In this document: positions 1-7,585 of the stretch, piece after piece
How positions within the stretch are numbered: position 1 is the first letter of the stretch
Layout of the letters: every line of letters begins with the position of its first letter
Assembly (NCBI GenBank): GCA_019638625.1
Contig: JAHBTK010000006.1
Coordinates: 124,001-188,000, forward strand
DNA length: 64,000 bases
Direction of reading: 5' to 3'
Source: Chitinophagaceae bacterium
GTDB lineage: Bacteria > Bacteroidota > Bacteroidia > Chitinophagales > Chitinophagaceae
Made by a program: the position numbers and the translations under genes
The notes under the pieces: generated by a model
What the model was told of the DNA's origin: nothing
Seen by the model: only the letters and a program-made list of their open reading frames with translations
The model's database searches: none

Positions 1-1
1 A

Positions 2-538
2 TTCAAGGTGAGAGACCGGTACGAAAGTTATTATGATACGGCTTCGTTTAAGCCATACCGTTTCATCAGGAATATTGAAGAGGGAAACTACAAGAAACAT
101 GAAAATGCCACATTCGACCATGAAACCAAAACGATCGTGACCAAAAACGGGGTTTTTCAATCGAAAGAATGTGTGCAGGACGTGATCAGCGCCGTTTATT
201 ATGCCCGGAATATCGACTTTGACAAATACAAACCCAACGACAAGATCTACCTGACGCTCTTCCTGGATGATGAACTGCACCCGATGTATGTTCGTTATAT
301 GGGAAGAGAAACCATCAAAACCCGCTACGGAAAGTTCAAAGCCATCAAATTCAAACCGCTTCTTATAAAAGGCACCATGTTTGAGGGCGGTGAAAAAATG
401 ACCGTATGGGTAAGCGATGACGGGAACCGCCTTCCGCTGCGCATAGAAAGTGAAATTGTAGTAGGCAGTGTGAAGGTGGATATGATGGGCTACCGGAATC
501 TCCGTTACCCCCTGACTTCTATGCTCAAATTCAGGTAG
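2..538 (+). CDS. DUF3108-family protein, C-terminal part (5' end outside window)
   Basis: The reading frame is open from the first bases and ends at TAG 536-538, so the N-terminus lies upstream of the window. The visible ~178 residues are a beta-rich domain. It has the DUF3108 pattern: a stretch about a diacidic 'FDHETKT' segment, 'GKFKAIKFKPLL' and a final 'VWVSDDGNRLPLRIES' block. DUF3108 proteins are usually exported envelope proteins of unknown function, around 230-270 aa. The signal peptide cannot be seen here. The family call rests on the C-terminal motifs and is fairly secure; no biochemical role is known to me. Confidence 0.7.
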   Translation, partial: FKVRDRYESYYDTASFKPYRFIRNIEEGNYKKHENATFDHETKTIVTKNGVFQSKECVQDVISAVYYARNIDFDKYKPNDKIYLTLFLDDELHPMYVRYMGRETIKTRYGKFKAIKFKPLLIKGTMFEGGEKMTVWVSDDGNRLPLRIESEIVVGSVKVDMMGYRNLRYPLTSMLKFR

Positions 539-577
539 GAGTCTTTGCAATATCTTCAAACTTCTGTCCTTAATCAC

Positions 578-613
578 CCCGGATTCATCACAGTATAACC
601 CGGTTTCGTCACA
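578..613 (+). promoter_or_regulatory. Direct repeat, candidate LytTR operator
   Basis: CCCGGATTCATCACA (578-592) is followed by CCCGGTTTCGTCACA (599-613). The copies match at 13 of 15 positions with a period of 21 bp, two helical turns. Characterised LytTR-domain regulators bind paired ~9-bp direct repeats with ~12-bp spacing. The core TTCnTCACA copies here are exactly 9 bp with a 12-bp spacer. The repeat ends about 28 bp before a near-consensus -7 element, a position suited to activation. The downstream operon encodes a LytTR regulator, so autoregulation is the inference. Confidence 0.55.
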
Positions 614-641
614 TTTCAGCAGTCCGGGGAGTGTAAATTCG

Positions 642-649
642 TATCCTTG
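642..649 (+). promoter_or_regulatory. Near-consensus Bacteroidota -7 element
   Basis: TATCCTTG differs from TAnnTTTG at one base and lies 25 bp before the ATG at 674. An upstream in-frame TTG at 647 falls inside this element, which favours the ATG as the true start. No -33 TTG is seen at the usual spacing. Confidence 0.4.
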
Positions 650-673
650 CAGAAAACAGCAGTCACCGGTGAC

Positions 674-2200
674 ATGGAATACTCAACGGAAGCCACGCAA
701 CGCACACCCCTAAGAATCTATTGGAGACAGTACGAAATTGCCTTTGTAACCTTCGCGGGGTTTTTCCTCCTGCTTCGTTTCATTTTCGAGCGGGTGCCGG
801 ATGCGCAACACCTGTTGAGTGAAAATGGTTATGAAGATGCCGGGTGGAGTTTGATCTTCGGCCACTTTTTCGAGCATTATTTCCTGCCCGAAATGGGACC
901 GTTTATTGTGGCTTACATGCTGTATCTGTTTGTTAACCTCTACATCATCCCGATACTGTTTTTGCGCAAACGGTACACCTATCTGGCTATACTGATCAGC
1001 ACCGGCATCTGGTTGCTGATGCTGCTCATCTTTGCTTTAACCTACTACAAAAGCGATTTCTACCGGATGCTCAGGTATTCGGCCAATATTCGCTATCTGC
1101 GAACAGGCTTATATACCGCCACGTTCATTTTTGCCGGCTACGTTGTCTATGCCTATTTCCGCGAGATAACGATCCGGGAAATCGGGAAAAAGAAAAACCA
1201 ACCGCTCCCTACAGTACTTTGTAACAACATTACGGCGGCCGGGTTTCTGTATCTCGGGGCAGCCGTTCTTTCTTATGCTTTCGGTTTCCTTCAGAATAAA
1301 GCATTTGCCGTTTTTTTCTTTTTCTTTCTGCTACCGGCAATCCTTACCTGTTTTATCAATGTTTACCGGCTGTTTCCACAAAGGCAAAAAAAAGGTAAAG
1401 CGTTCAAAAAAAACGGATGGTGGCTGATCATTGCCCCCACGATATTTTCAATCCTGTTTGGAACAGTGGCGGTCGGCGATACGGACCCGGAGGTAGTGCC
1501 GGCATTATGGTTGTTCCTGCTGCTGGTAGCTACTCCCGTTTCATGGTTTATATACATGCAGCAAAGAGAAAAACTGAACGTACTGTTGAACCTGCAACTG
1601 AACCTGGACAATACAGCCGCGAACCTGCAGTTCCTCCGTTCGCAGATAAATCCGCATTTCTTGTTCAATGCGCTCAATACTATTTACGGAACCGCCCTGC
1701 AGGAAAACGCAGAAAGAACAGCCGAAGCTGTTCAAAAACTCGGGGACATGATGCGCTTTATGCTGGAAGATAACCAGCAGGAGCGGATACCGCTAGATAA
1801 GGAGATCACTTATTTAACAAATTATATCAATCTCCAGAAATTACGGACACAGGTGTCGCCGGATATCGAGATCAGCTTCTCAAATAAAGCACAGGCCTGC
1901 AATTACCATATTGCACCCATGCTGCTGATACCTTTTGTAGAGAATGCCTTTAAGCATGGCATCAGTCTGAAGGAGATATCCTGGATAAGGATTAACATTT
2001 CGTGTGATACCAAAAACATTTATTTTGATGTTTACAACAGCGTACACGAAAAACAGGTAACAGATCCGGAGAAGAACCGTTCAGGAATAGGACTGGAAAA
2101 TGTAAAACAACGTTTGTCACTTATTTATCCCAATAAACATGAATTACATATCAGAGCTACCAGCGGCGAATACTTCGTCCACCTCACCCTCCAGCCCTGA
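674..2200 (+). CDS. LytS/YehU-type sensor histidine kinase
   Basis: This is a 508-residue membrane sensor kinase. The N-terminal half has about eight hydrophobic segments and no recognisable extracellular ligand domain. It is followed by a His_kinase (PF06580-type) region in which 'NPHFLFN' carries the phospho-accepting His. A HATPase region follows, with 'PFVENAFKHG' (N box) and 'GIGLENVKQRL' (G box). It would phosphorylate the LytTR regulator encoded at 3384-4070. The ATG at 674 is preferred over TTG 647, which sits in the putative promoter. Its last 62 bp overlap the start of the DUF4407 gene, so the two are probably translationally coupled. The signal sensed is unknown. Confidence 0.88.
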   Translation: MEYSTEATQRTPLRIYWRQYEIAFVTFAGFFLLLRFIFERVPDAQHLLSENGYEDAGWSLIFGHFFEHYFLPEMGPFIVAYMLYLFVNLYIIPILFLRKRYTYLAILISTGIWLLMLLIFALTYYKSDFYRMLRYSANIRYLRTGLYTATFIFAGYVVYAYFREITIREIGKKKNQPLPTVLCNNITAAGFLYLGAAVLSYAFGFLQNKAFAVFFFFFLLPAILTCFINVYRLFPQRQKKGKAFKKNGWWLIIAPTIFSILFGTVAVGDTDPEVVPALWLFLLLVATPVSWFIYMQQREKLNVLLNLQLNLDNTAANLQFLRSQINPHFLFNALNTIYGTALQENAERTAEAVQKLGDMMRFMLEDNQQERIPLDKEITYLTNYINLQKLRTQVSPDIEISFSNKAQACNYHIAPMLLIPFVENAFKHGISLKEISWIRINISCDTKNIYFDVYNSVHEKQVTDPEKNRSGIGLENVKQRLSLIYPNKHELHIRATSGEYFVHLTLQP

Positions 2201-3362
2201 CAAAGAACCTTCCGCCTGGGACAAATTTCTCTGGTGGATGGCAGCGGCTGATCCGCAACTGATGAAAGACTGCGGGCCGGACAGGTTCCGTTATACCGTC
2301 ATCGGCTACACGGTGATGGCTACCTGGATATTTGCCACACTTGCGTGGGGATATTTCTTCTCCACCCTGTTCAATGAAATGCTGGTGATCATACCGGCGG
2401 CTCTTTTCTTTGGTTTTGTTATTCTTACCATCGACAGGGGATTAATTGCCGGGTTAAACAGCAACGGGGGAAAGAACAGGTGGCTTACCTTATCATTACG
2501 CATGATCCTCGCGCTGACCATCGGCTTCTTCATTTCCCAGCCGGTAGTGCTGATGCTCTTTCAGAAAGACATCGACGGCCACCTGCCCGTAGTAAATGAA
2601 AGGAAAATAACCGCATACACCCAACAGGTAAGAGAAGAAAATGCCGTAACACTCGGCCAGGCAACTACCGAAGTCAACCGGATAAGAAATGAACAACTCC
2701 TGAAAGAACAGGAAATACAGGACCTGAAAAATGCGTATATAAGAGAAACAGACGGTACCGGCGGTTCGGGAAAAATAGGTGAGTCAACAATAGCCAGGGT
2801 GAAAAAAATGGCTTACCTGAAAGCCGAGGAGGATTTAATACCATGGAAAAGGCATACGCAGCCCGCATTAGACAGTGCCCTGGAGCAGCAAAAGAAAACA
2901 GAAGCCGCCATACAAGCCCGTATCACGGAATTTAAGAAAACCCTTTCCGACGGTTTTTTAAGCCGGATAGAAACCCTCGACGACCTTATGATCGCCCACC
3001 CGCCGGTAAAATACCGTTACCGGCTGGTCATCATGCTCATCATGCTTATCGAACTGATGCCTCTCCTTACCAAACTGATGATGCCATCGGGACTGTACGA
3101 GGAAAAAGTGCAGGACGCAGTAACGGAAAAGAAACTGGCATGGCTGAATGACAGGGCCGTATTGAAGGAACTGGAAAAAGATTTTTATGAGAAAGCCGCC
3201 GACAGCGACCGGCAACTGCAGGCGGATATGATGGCTGAGATGGATGCCTGGCGACGAAAAGAAGCGGAGCTTAGATTGAATGAATGGAAACAAAGTCCCG
3301 GACGGATACGGCAGTTTTGGGAGGGCATAAAAAGCAGGGTTTTGTATTTCGGCAGGAGTTAA
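2139..3362 (+). CDS. DUF4407 membrane protein
   Basis: This 407-residue protein matches DUF4407. It opens with 'WDKFLWWMAAADPQLM', then has paired transmembrane helices (roughly residues 50-100 and 120-140). A long charged helical, coiled-coil-like segment follows (about 165-275), then another membrane hairpin around 'YRLVIMLIMLIELMPLL' and a charged C-terminal helix. DUF4407 has no established activity. It starts at ATG 2139 inside the kinase gene (62-bp overlap), and its stop is 21 bp before the regulator's ATG, so it sits physically between sensor and regulator. A role as an accessory or sensing partner of the pair is inference only. Confidence 0.8.
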   Translation: MNYISELPAANTSSTSPSSPDKEPSAWDKFLWWMAAADPQLMKDCGPDRFRYTVIGYTVMATWIFATLAWGYFFSTLFNEMLVIIPAALFFGFVILTIDRGLIAGLNSNGGKNRWLTLSLRMILALTIGFFISQPVVLMLFQKDIDGHLPVVNERKITAYTQQVREENAVTLGQATTEVNRIRNEQLLKEQEIQDLKNAYIRETDGTGGSGKIGESTIARVKKMAYLKAEEDLIPWKRHTQPALDSALEQQKKTEAAIQARITEFKKTLSDGFLSRIETLDDLMIAHPPVKYRYRLVIMLIMLIELMPLLTKLMMPSGLYEEKVQDAVTEKKLAWLNDRAVLKELEKDFYEKAADSDRQLQADMMAEMDAWRRKEAELRLNEWKQSPGRIRQFWEGIKSRVLYFGRS

Positions 3363-3383
3363 ATTGCATTGATTTCCCAAGTG

Positions 3384-4070
3384 ATGCTGCATACCATTGC
3401 CATAGACGATGAACCCATTGCACTGGAGGTAATAAAATCCCTGTCGGCAAAAGTGCCGTTCATTGAGCTAAGAGCTTGTTTTACCAATGCTTTTGAAGCG
3501 CTGGATTATCTTCAAAAAGAAAAGCCGGATATTATACTCCTGGATATCAAAATGCCGGATATCAGCGGTATTGATCTGCTCAAAGCAGTGTCGCATCCGC
3601 CGATGATCATATTTACCACCGCTTACAGCGAACACGCGGTAGAAGGCTTTGAACTGAATGCGGTGGATTACCTGCTAAAGCCTTTCTCTCTTGTCAGATT
3701 CTTAAAAGCAGCTACCAGGGCACAGGAACTGTTCCGGTTGAAGAATGCCGGGGGAGAACGGGAGCAACAAGTTGAATTTGTATTTATCAAAGATGGCTAT
3801 GAACAGGTAAGAGTGGACCTTAAAGACCTGCTGTATGTGCAAAGCGCCGGCAACTATCTCCATTTTGTACTTGCCAGCCAGAAATTGCTGGCACGTCTCA
3901 CTATGAACGAGGCCGAAGAATTATTGCCCTCCTCAAAGTTTATACGCATCCACCGGTCCTATATGGTAGCTAAATCCAGGATCACCCGGCTGGATAAAAA
4001 TACGGTATGGCTGAATGACACGTCCATTCCGGTTGGTGCGGGGTATAGTGAAAACCTGGAGAAACTGTAA
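3384..4070 (+). CDS. LytTR-family response regulator
   Basis: This 228-residue regulator has a receiver domain (1-115), with the acidic pair in 'AIDDEP', phospho-acceptor Asp54 in 'LLDIKMPD' and conserved Lys99 in 'LLKPF'. A C-terminal LytTR DNA-binding domain (about 130-228) follows, with 'LYVQSAGNYLHF' and 'FIRIHRSYMV'. The ATG at 3384 is chosen over an upstream TTG (3369) because the receiver domain begins 'MLHTIAIDDEP'. It is the last gene of the kinase-DUF4407-regulator operon. The 578-613 direct repeat is a likely binding site for it. Confidence 0.9.
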   Translation: MLHTIAIDDEPIALEVIKSLSAKVPFIELRACFTNAFEALDYLQKEKPDIILLDIKMPDISGIDLLKAVSHPPMIIFTTAYSEHAVEGFELNAVDYLLKPFSLVRFLKAATRAQELFRLKNAGGEREQQVEFVFIKDGYEQVRVDLKDLLYVQSAGNYLHFVLASQKLLARLTMNEAEELLPSSKFIRIHRSYMVAKSRITRLDKNTVWLNDTSIPVGAGYSENLEKL

Positions 4071-4152
4071 AACGACGTCGCCCGGATCCTTTTTTGCAAT
4101 TTATTTTTTGGGATTCACATCCTGCTGACAAAGGGCTGTCATCTGCTGCTTC

Positions 4153-4160
4153 TAGTTTTG
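4153..4160 (+). promoter_or_regulatory. Bacteroidota -7 element (TAGTTTTG)
   Basis: This exact TAnnTTTG match lies 30 bp before the ATG of the DinB-fold gene at 4191, in the 120-bp gap after the LytTR gene. No -33 TTG is found at 17-23 bp. Confidence 0.55.
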
Positions 4161-4190
4161 GTGTATCTAAAAACAAAAAAACTTAAACTT

Positions 4191-4679
4191 ATGAATGCTA
4201 CAGTAACAGAAAAGGAGATCATTACCCCGTCCGAATTCCTGCAGAACTGGCAGGGGCACAGGCTGCTTACGCGGAGAGTGATCGAGGCTTTTCCGGAAAA
4301 AGAATTGTTTGAATTTTCAATCGGCGGCATGCGCCCGTTTGCGGAACTGGCAAAAGAAATGCTGGCAATAGCCGTTCCGGGGCTGAAGGAAATTGTTACC
4401 GGCTTGCAGGAACCCTATGAAGAAAACAGGACCGCTTTCACCACCAAGCAGGAACTGCTGGATGCCTGGGACGAAGCTACCGAACAGATCAATGTATATT
4501 GGCAGCAGATACCCCTGCACCGTTTCAGGGAAACGGTTAACCTTTTCGGTCAATACAATTTCCCGGCAATAGTAAATATTACCTATGCCCTGGATAACGA
4601 GGTGCACCATCGCGGGCAGGGGTATGTGTACCTGCGGGCACTGGGTATTGAACCACCGGCTTTTTACGACAGGTGGTAA
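4191..4679 (+). CDS. DinB-superfamily protein
   Basis: This 162-residue helical protein carries DinB-fold signatures: 'FSIGGMRPFAELAKEM' near residue 40 and 'DNEVHHRGQGYVYLRALG' near 135. The second motif contributes metal-ligand His residues in the superfamily. DinB-fold proteins are four-helix bundles, often metal-dependent transferases for low-molecular-weight thiols, but individual roles vary and none can be assigned here. The first conserved His of many family members is not evident, so metal binding may differ. The start at ATG 4191 lies 31 bp after a -7 element. It stands alone between a promoter and a strong terminator, suggesting a monocistronic unit. Confidence 0.75.
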   Translation: MNATVTEKEIITPSEFLQNWQGHRLLTRRVIEAFPEKELFEFSIGGMRPFAELAKEMLAIAVPGLKEIVTGLQEPYEENRTAFTTKQELLDAWDEATEQINVYWQQIPLHRFRETVNLFGQYNFPAIVNITYALDNEVHHRGQGYVYLRALGIEPPAFYDRW

Positions 4680-4689
4680 ACGATACTAT

Positions 4690-4740
4690 GATAAACTAAG
4701 CCACTGCAGGTATCACTACAGTGGTTTAGTTTATCTTTTT
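4690..4740 (+). terminator. Rho-independent terminator
   Basis: A 20-bp stem (4690-4709 pairing with 4716-4735, two G-U wobbles) closes a 6-nt loop and is followed by a T-rich run at 4736-4740. It ends the DinB gene and, being palindromic, may also act on the convergent minus-strand gene at 4807. Confidence 0.85.
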
Positions 4741-4806
4741 CCGTTTTGCATTGCCTGTTTAAAATAAAATGCACCTGCAGATTATCAGTTGGTTGAGGAA
4801 AGGCTC

Positions 4807-5241
4807 TTATTCTATCTTTGTAAATTTTACAGGTCTATCTCTTTTTTTGCCAAAATTTTTTATATGTGGGAAATTCCAGTTCCCGGACATCGTTTTGAAA
4901 TCATCATCAACCGTTAAAAAAAAGGCTTGTAGTTGAAGAGGATGCATAGGTTCTGTGTAGGTTGTCCGGATAACACCCGTTTCTTCCAGGTATATTTCGT
5001 TTTTGCTCTTCCACTCAAAAGACATACGGCATACCGTTTTCATTTTCTTTTCCCTGCTGAAGCTATACGCGGAATAGGTACTGTCTGCATTCCATATGAA
5101 CTGCAGCTTCATATAGAGTGTATCGCGTTTGTTCTTTACAAACAAATGCCCCTCCCAGATACCGGCAAGCGATTGGGTCTGTCCTGCTGAAAGGAAAAAC
5201 AGGAAAAAAACAGTAGTAAAGAGATTCTTTGGCACGCTCAA
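4807..5241 (-). CDS. Small secreted protein, function unknown
   Basis: About 144 residues. The N-terminal 'KNLFTTVFFLFFLSAGQ' stretch is a clear signal peptide, with likely cleavage after 'GQTQS'. There is no lipobox, so it is probably periplasmic or secreted. The mature part is beta-rich ('GIWEGHLFV', 'YMKLQFIWNADSTYSAYSF', 'MSGNWNF') and recalls small lipocalin-like domains that begin with G-x-W, but I do not recognise a named family. No in-frame ATG exists at the 5' end. The start is TTG at 5239-5241, or GTG two codons later (5233-5235). Convergent with the DinB gene. Confidence 0.6.
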   Translation of the reverse strand: MSVPKNLFTTVFFLFFLSAGQTQSLAGIWEGHLFVKNKRDTLYMKLQFIWNADSTYSAYSFSREKKMKTVCRMSFEWKSKNEIYLEETGVIRTTYTEPMHPLQLQAFFLTVDDDFKTMSGNWNFPHIKNFGKKRDRPVKFTKIE

Positions 5242-5767
5242 ATCAAACGTTCATAACGACCGGATGCATCATAAATTGTCAGTGGCTGTTTAACCACCCG
5301 ACTTGTCCGCCCCAAAACGCTTAAAGTGTATAGGTTATTGAAAATAAGCGACTTGACTTTTCGTCTTTCATAGTTTGCTGACCTGAATTGGACAAATCAG
5401 GGTAAATTGCCAGCGGCTGTTTAACTACGAAAAAAAGCGGATAAAAACAGCGAATAGTTTTTTTAGGGAATTTCAATAATCACTCTAAAAAAATTTGCAA
5501 TAATTACAAATTTTCAACCCTGCCACGCCCGGAATTGCACAGGCTGCCTATGACAGTACCTCCGGCGAAACAAAAGCTCAGTATTCACTACACTTTCTCT
5601 AACAGGAAGCATAATCCAATTTTTACCGGACTTGTGAGAACTATATTTTTATGCCCGTAAACCCGGCTATGATGGCGCTGATATTACAACCTGATTAAGC
5701 ATCGGAACTATAACAGCAAAGCAGCCGCATATCCGGTATATTAAAAACCCAACTGCTTCAAAGAATA
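5242..5767. other. 526-bp intergenic region, AT-rich, repeat pair, no gene seen
   Basis: No convincing gene on either strand. It contains a 25-bp direct repeat (5274-5298 and 5404-5428; three T/C differences). Just inside these lies a short inverted pair, GACTTGTCC and GGACAAATC. The rest is A/T-rich and has stop codons in all frames. A short coding-like stretch around 5525-5600 is interrupted and too short to assign. The region could be a relic of a mobile element or decayed gene. Confidence 0.5.
5274..5428 (+). repeat. Imperfect 25-bp direct repeat pair
   Basis: Copies at 5274-5298 and 5404-5428 share AAATTGyCAGyGGCTGTTTAACyAC, differing only by three T/C transitions, 130 bp apart. The inner flanks carry an inverted GACTTGTCC / GGACAAATC pair. 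No transposase is nearby, so the origin is unknown. Confidence 0.6.
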
Positions 5768-6652
5768 ATGACAAAGAAAATTCAAAGCCTCACTATTGCG
5801 CTGATATGGCTCTGCTCCATATCCGCCCAAACGAACAATGACCCGATATATCTCAATTACAGCCTGCTTCCTATGCAAAAGATGAAGTCAATTGATGGCC
5901 AAGCAGCACTGCAGATTGCCGAAGCCAATCTTGTTCTTCCCCAAATTAAAATTGGCAAAAAGACCGGGGTATATACCAACCTGAACTACCGGTTTTCGCG
6001 CTATCATTACCCGGAAAAAATGGCAGATATTTTTCCGGAAAGGCTGAATGATATAAGATTGTCCTTTATTATCAGACACCGGCTTTCGGAAAAATGGGAA
6101 CTGGTAGCCTCTCCCCGGGCGAATATCCGGTCAGACCTGTCACAGGAATTTACAAGGTATAATATTTTCCCCTCTCTGAATATCCTGGCCCTTCGCAGCT
6201 CTCCATTAAACCCCGACCTGGTATGGGGGCTGGGCGTTACCTATAATAATGACCTGAACAAGGATGTGATACTGCCTTTAACTTACGTGAAATACAGGAA
6301 TAAAAACCTGAGGGTATATTCCATCCTTCCGAGTTTTGCCCATATCATACTCACTCCTTCCGAAAAATTCGAATACGGTCTCAGCTACAACCTGGATGCC
6401 GCGATATTTAATACCCGGAAATGGTATCGCAATGAAGAACCCAATTACCTGAAAACGCTTAATGTGTCAATTGCTCCTGCTATAGGCTATAATTTTGCCG
6501 GTAAGTTCTGGCTGAACGCAAAGGCAGGATACGCCATGTTCCGGAACTACCAGTTCCTGGATGCAAAATTTAAGGATATTGCCATAACGGAGAAAAATAA
6601 ATTAAAGGGAGGGGCTGTTGCAACAGTTGGTATCAGCATGAGGATAGAATAG
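5768..6652 (+). CDS. DUF6268-like outer-membrane beta-barrel protein
   Basis: This 294-residue protein has a signal peptide (residues 1-20, ending 'SISAQ') and then alternating amphipathic beta strands such as 'GVYTNLNYRFSRYHY', 'LRLSFIIRHRLSEKWEL' and 'LNVSIAPAIGYNFAGKFWLNAKAGYAMF'. It ends in a strand with an aromatic/hydrophobic pattern ('ATVGISMRIE'). The layout fits the DUF6268 family of outer-membrane proteins of unknown function in Bacteroidota. ATG start at 5768. No clear promoter was found in the preceding AT-rich region. It is followed convergently by a lipoprotein gene with a 43-bp gap. Confidence 0.6.
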   Translation: MTKKIQSLTIALIWLCSISAQTNNDPIYLNYSLLPMQKMKSIDGQAALQIAEANLVLPQIKIGKKTGVYTNLNYRFSRYHYPEKMADIFPERLNDIRLSFIIRHRLSEKWELVASPRANIRSDLSQEFTRYNIFPSLNILALRSSPLNPDLVWGLGVTYNNDLNKDVILPLTYVKYRNKNLRVYSILPSFAHIILTPSEKFEYGLSYNLDAAIFNTRKWYRNEEPNYLKTLNVSIAPAIGYNFAGKFWLNAKAGYAMFRNYQFLDAKFKDIAITEKNKLKGGAVATVGISMRIE

Positions 6653-6695
6653 TAAATGCTTTCCCACTTAAAACCAAAAGCAAGGACTGAATTTC

Positions 6696-7484
6696 CTACC
6701 TGGCTTCAATATAATGAATGGTCATAGCCACTTCTCCATCCCTGTTTTTATAAAGTATGGTTTCAGGGTAACCATGCTCATTGTAAGTATAAATAAACTC
6801 CTCGGAGATTTCCACCGTTCCTCCGGAACCATCGATATAGGTTTCCGTAATGCGGACAGGATTGTTGACGAAAAAGAACCTTGCCATTAAGTTAGACAGG
6901 TCAAAAATAAACGGCGTTTTAACTGCAGAGAACATACCCTTTTTATCATCATACTGGCCGGAGAGGTGAAACCATGTATCGTTGTCAATATAACTTACAA
7001 CCAGGGGTCTCCCTTTATCATCCCAGGAAAGGTTCTGGGTCTCTCTTCCATCTCCCCACATAGTTTTGACCAACTGGCGCCGCTCATTAAAAAGGTGGTG
7101 GCGCAGGTAGCTCCTTTCTTCAGAATAATAAGTTGTCAGCGTTTCATTAACGGACCCGTCCGGGTTCTCTGTATAGACGCTTCTTTCAGTAAGAGGACCC
7201 GGAAACTCCCAATAGCTCTCCATGATTGCAGGCTTGTCATCTATGTAAGTGTACACTGTTTTACTCACCATCCCTTCATCAAATGACCATTCCCCGATCA
7301 AACGGTTCTGGTCGTCATACAGCAGGGAATCGTAAAATTCACCGGAGAAATCTATAAAAACGGGAAGTAACCTGGCGGTAGTATCCGCGACGGGCGGTTC
7401 AGGTCCGGGTTCCAGGTCAAATTCTCTTTGACAGGAAAATAAAGATACAGTAAGCAGCAAAAACAGGGACAGATCCTTTCTCAT
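6696..7484 (-). CDS. Lipoprotein with YD/RHS-like beta-strand repeats
   Basis: 262 residues. The signal peptide 'LLLTVSLFSC' has a lipobox (Cys18), so it is lipid-anchored. The mature domain repeatedly shows 'YDDQNRLIGEW', 'YTYNEHGYPETILY' and 'WDDKGRPLVVSYIDND', short Y-x-D/N-x-G units typical of single-layer antiparallel beta sheets seen in YD/RHS-like and MORN-like surface proteins. It is far too short to be a toxin-delivering RHS protein. Function unknown. Start ATG 7482-7484, 18 bp downstream of a consensus -7 element on the minus strand. Confidence 0.6.
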   Translation of the reverse strand: MRKDLSLFLLLTVSLFSCQREFDLEPGPEPPVADTTARLLPVFIDFSGEFYDSLLYDDQNRLIGEWSFDEGMVSKTVYTYIDDKPAIMESYWEFPGPLTERSVYTENPDGSVNETLTTYYSEERSYLRHHLFNERRQLVKTMWGDGRETQNLSWDDKGRPLVVSYIDNDTWFHLSGQYDDKKGMFSAVKTPFIFDLSNLMARFFFVNNPVRITETYIDGSGGTVEISEEFIYTYNEHGYPETILYKNRDGEVAMTIHYIEAR

Positions 7485-7502
7485 ATAACACTATTAGCTA
7501 TA

Positions 7503-7510
7503 CAAAGATA
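7503..7510 (-). promoter_or_regulatory. Bacteroidota -7 element (TATCTTTG)
   Basis: Exact TAnnTTTG on the minus strand, 18 bp before the lipoprotein ATG (7484). A TTTG is present 24 bp further upstream (complement of 7535-7538), slightly wider than the usual -33 spacing. Confidence 0.6.
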
Positions 7511-7585
7511 AGTTGCCTGTTGCTCCTTTCCATGCAAATAAATGCATCAAAAAAAACAGCTAATAACCTACGGATTATCAACCTA

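Noticed and set aside
4813..4820. Plus-strand TATCTTTG
   Set aside because: Matches the -7 consensus but lies in the 3' end of a minus-strand gene with no plus-strand gene downstream; likely chance.
5521..5600. Coding-like fragment (reads PGIAQAAYDSTSGETKAQ) in the empty gap
   Set aside because: Stops soon after and cannot be tied to a family; too short to call a pseudogene.
6696..7484. RHS/polymorphic toxin
   Set aside because: YD-like strands only; at 262 residues it has no toxin tip, core repeat shell or immunity neighbour.
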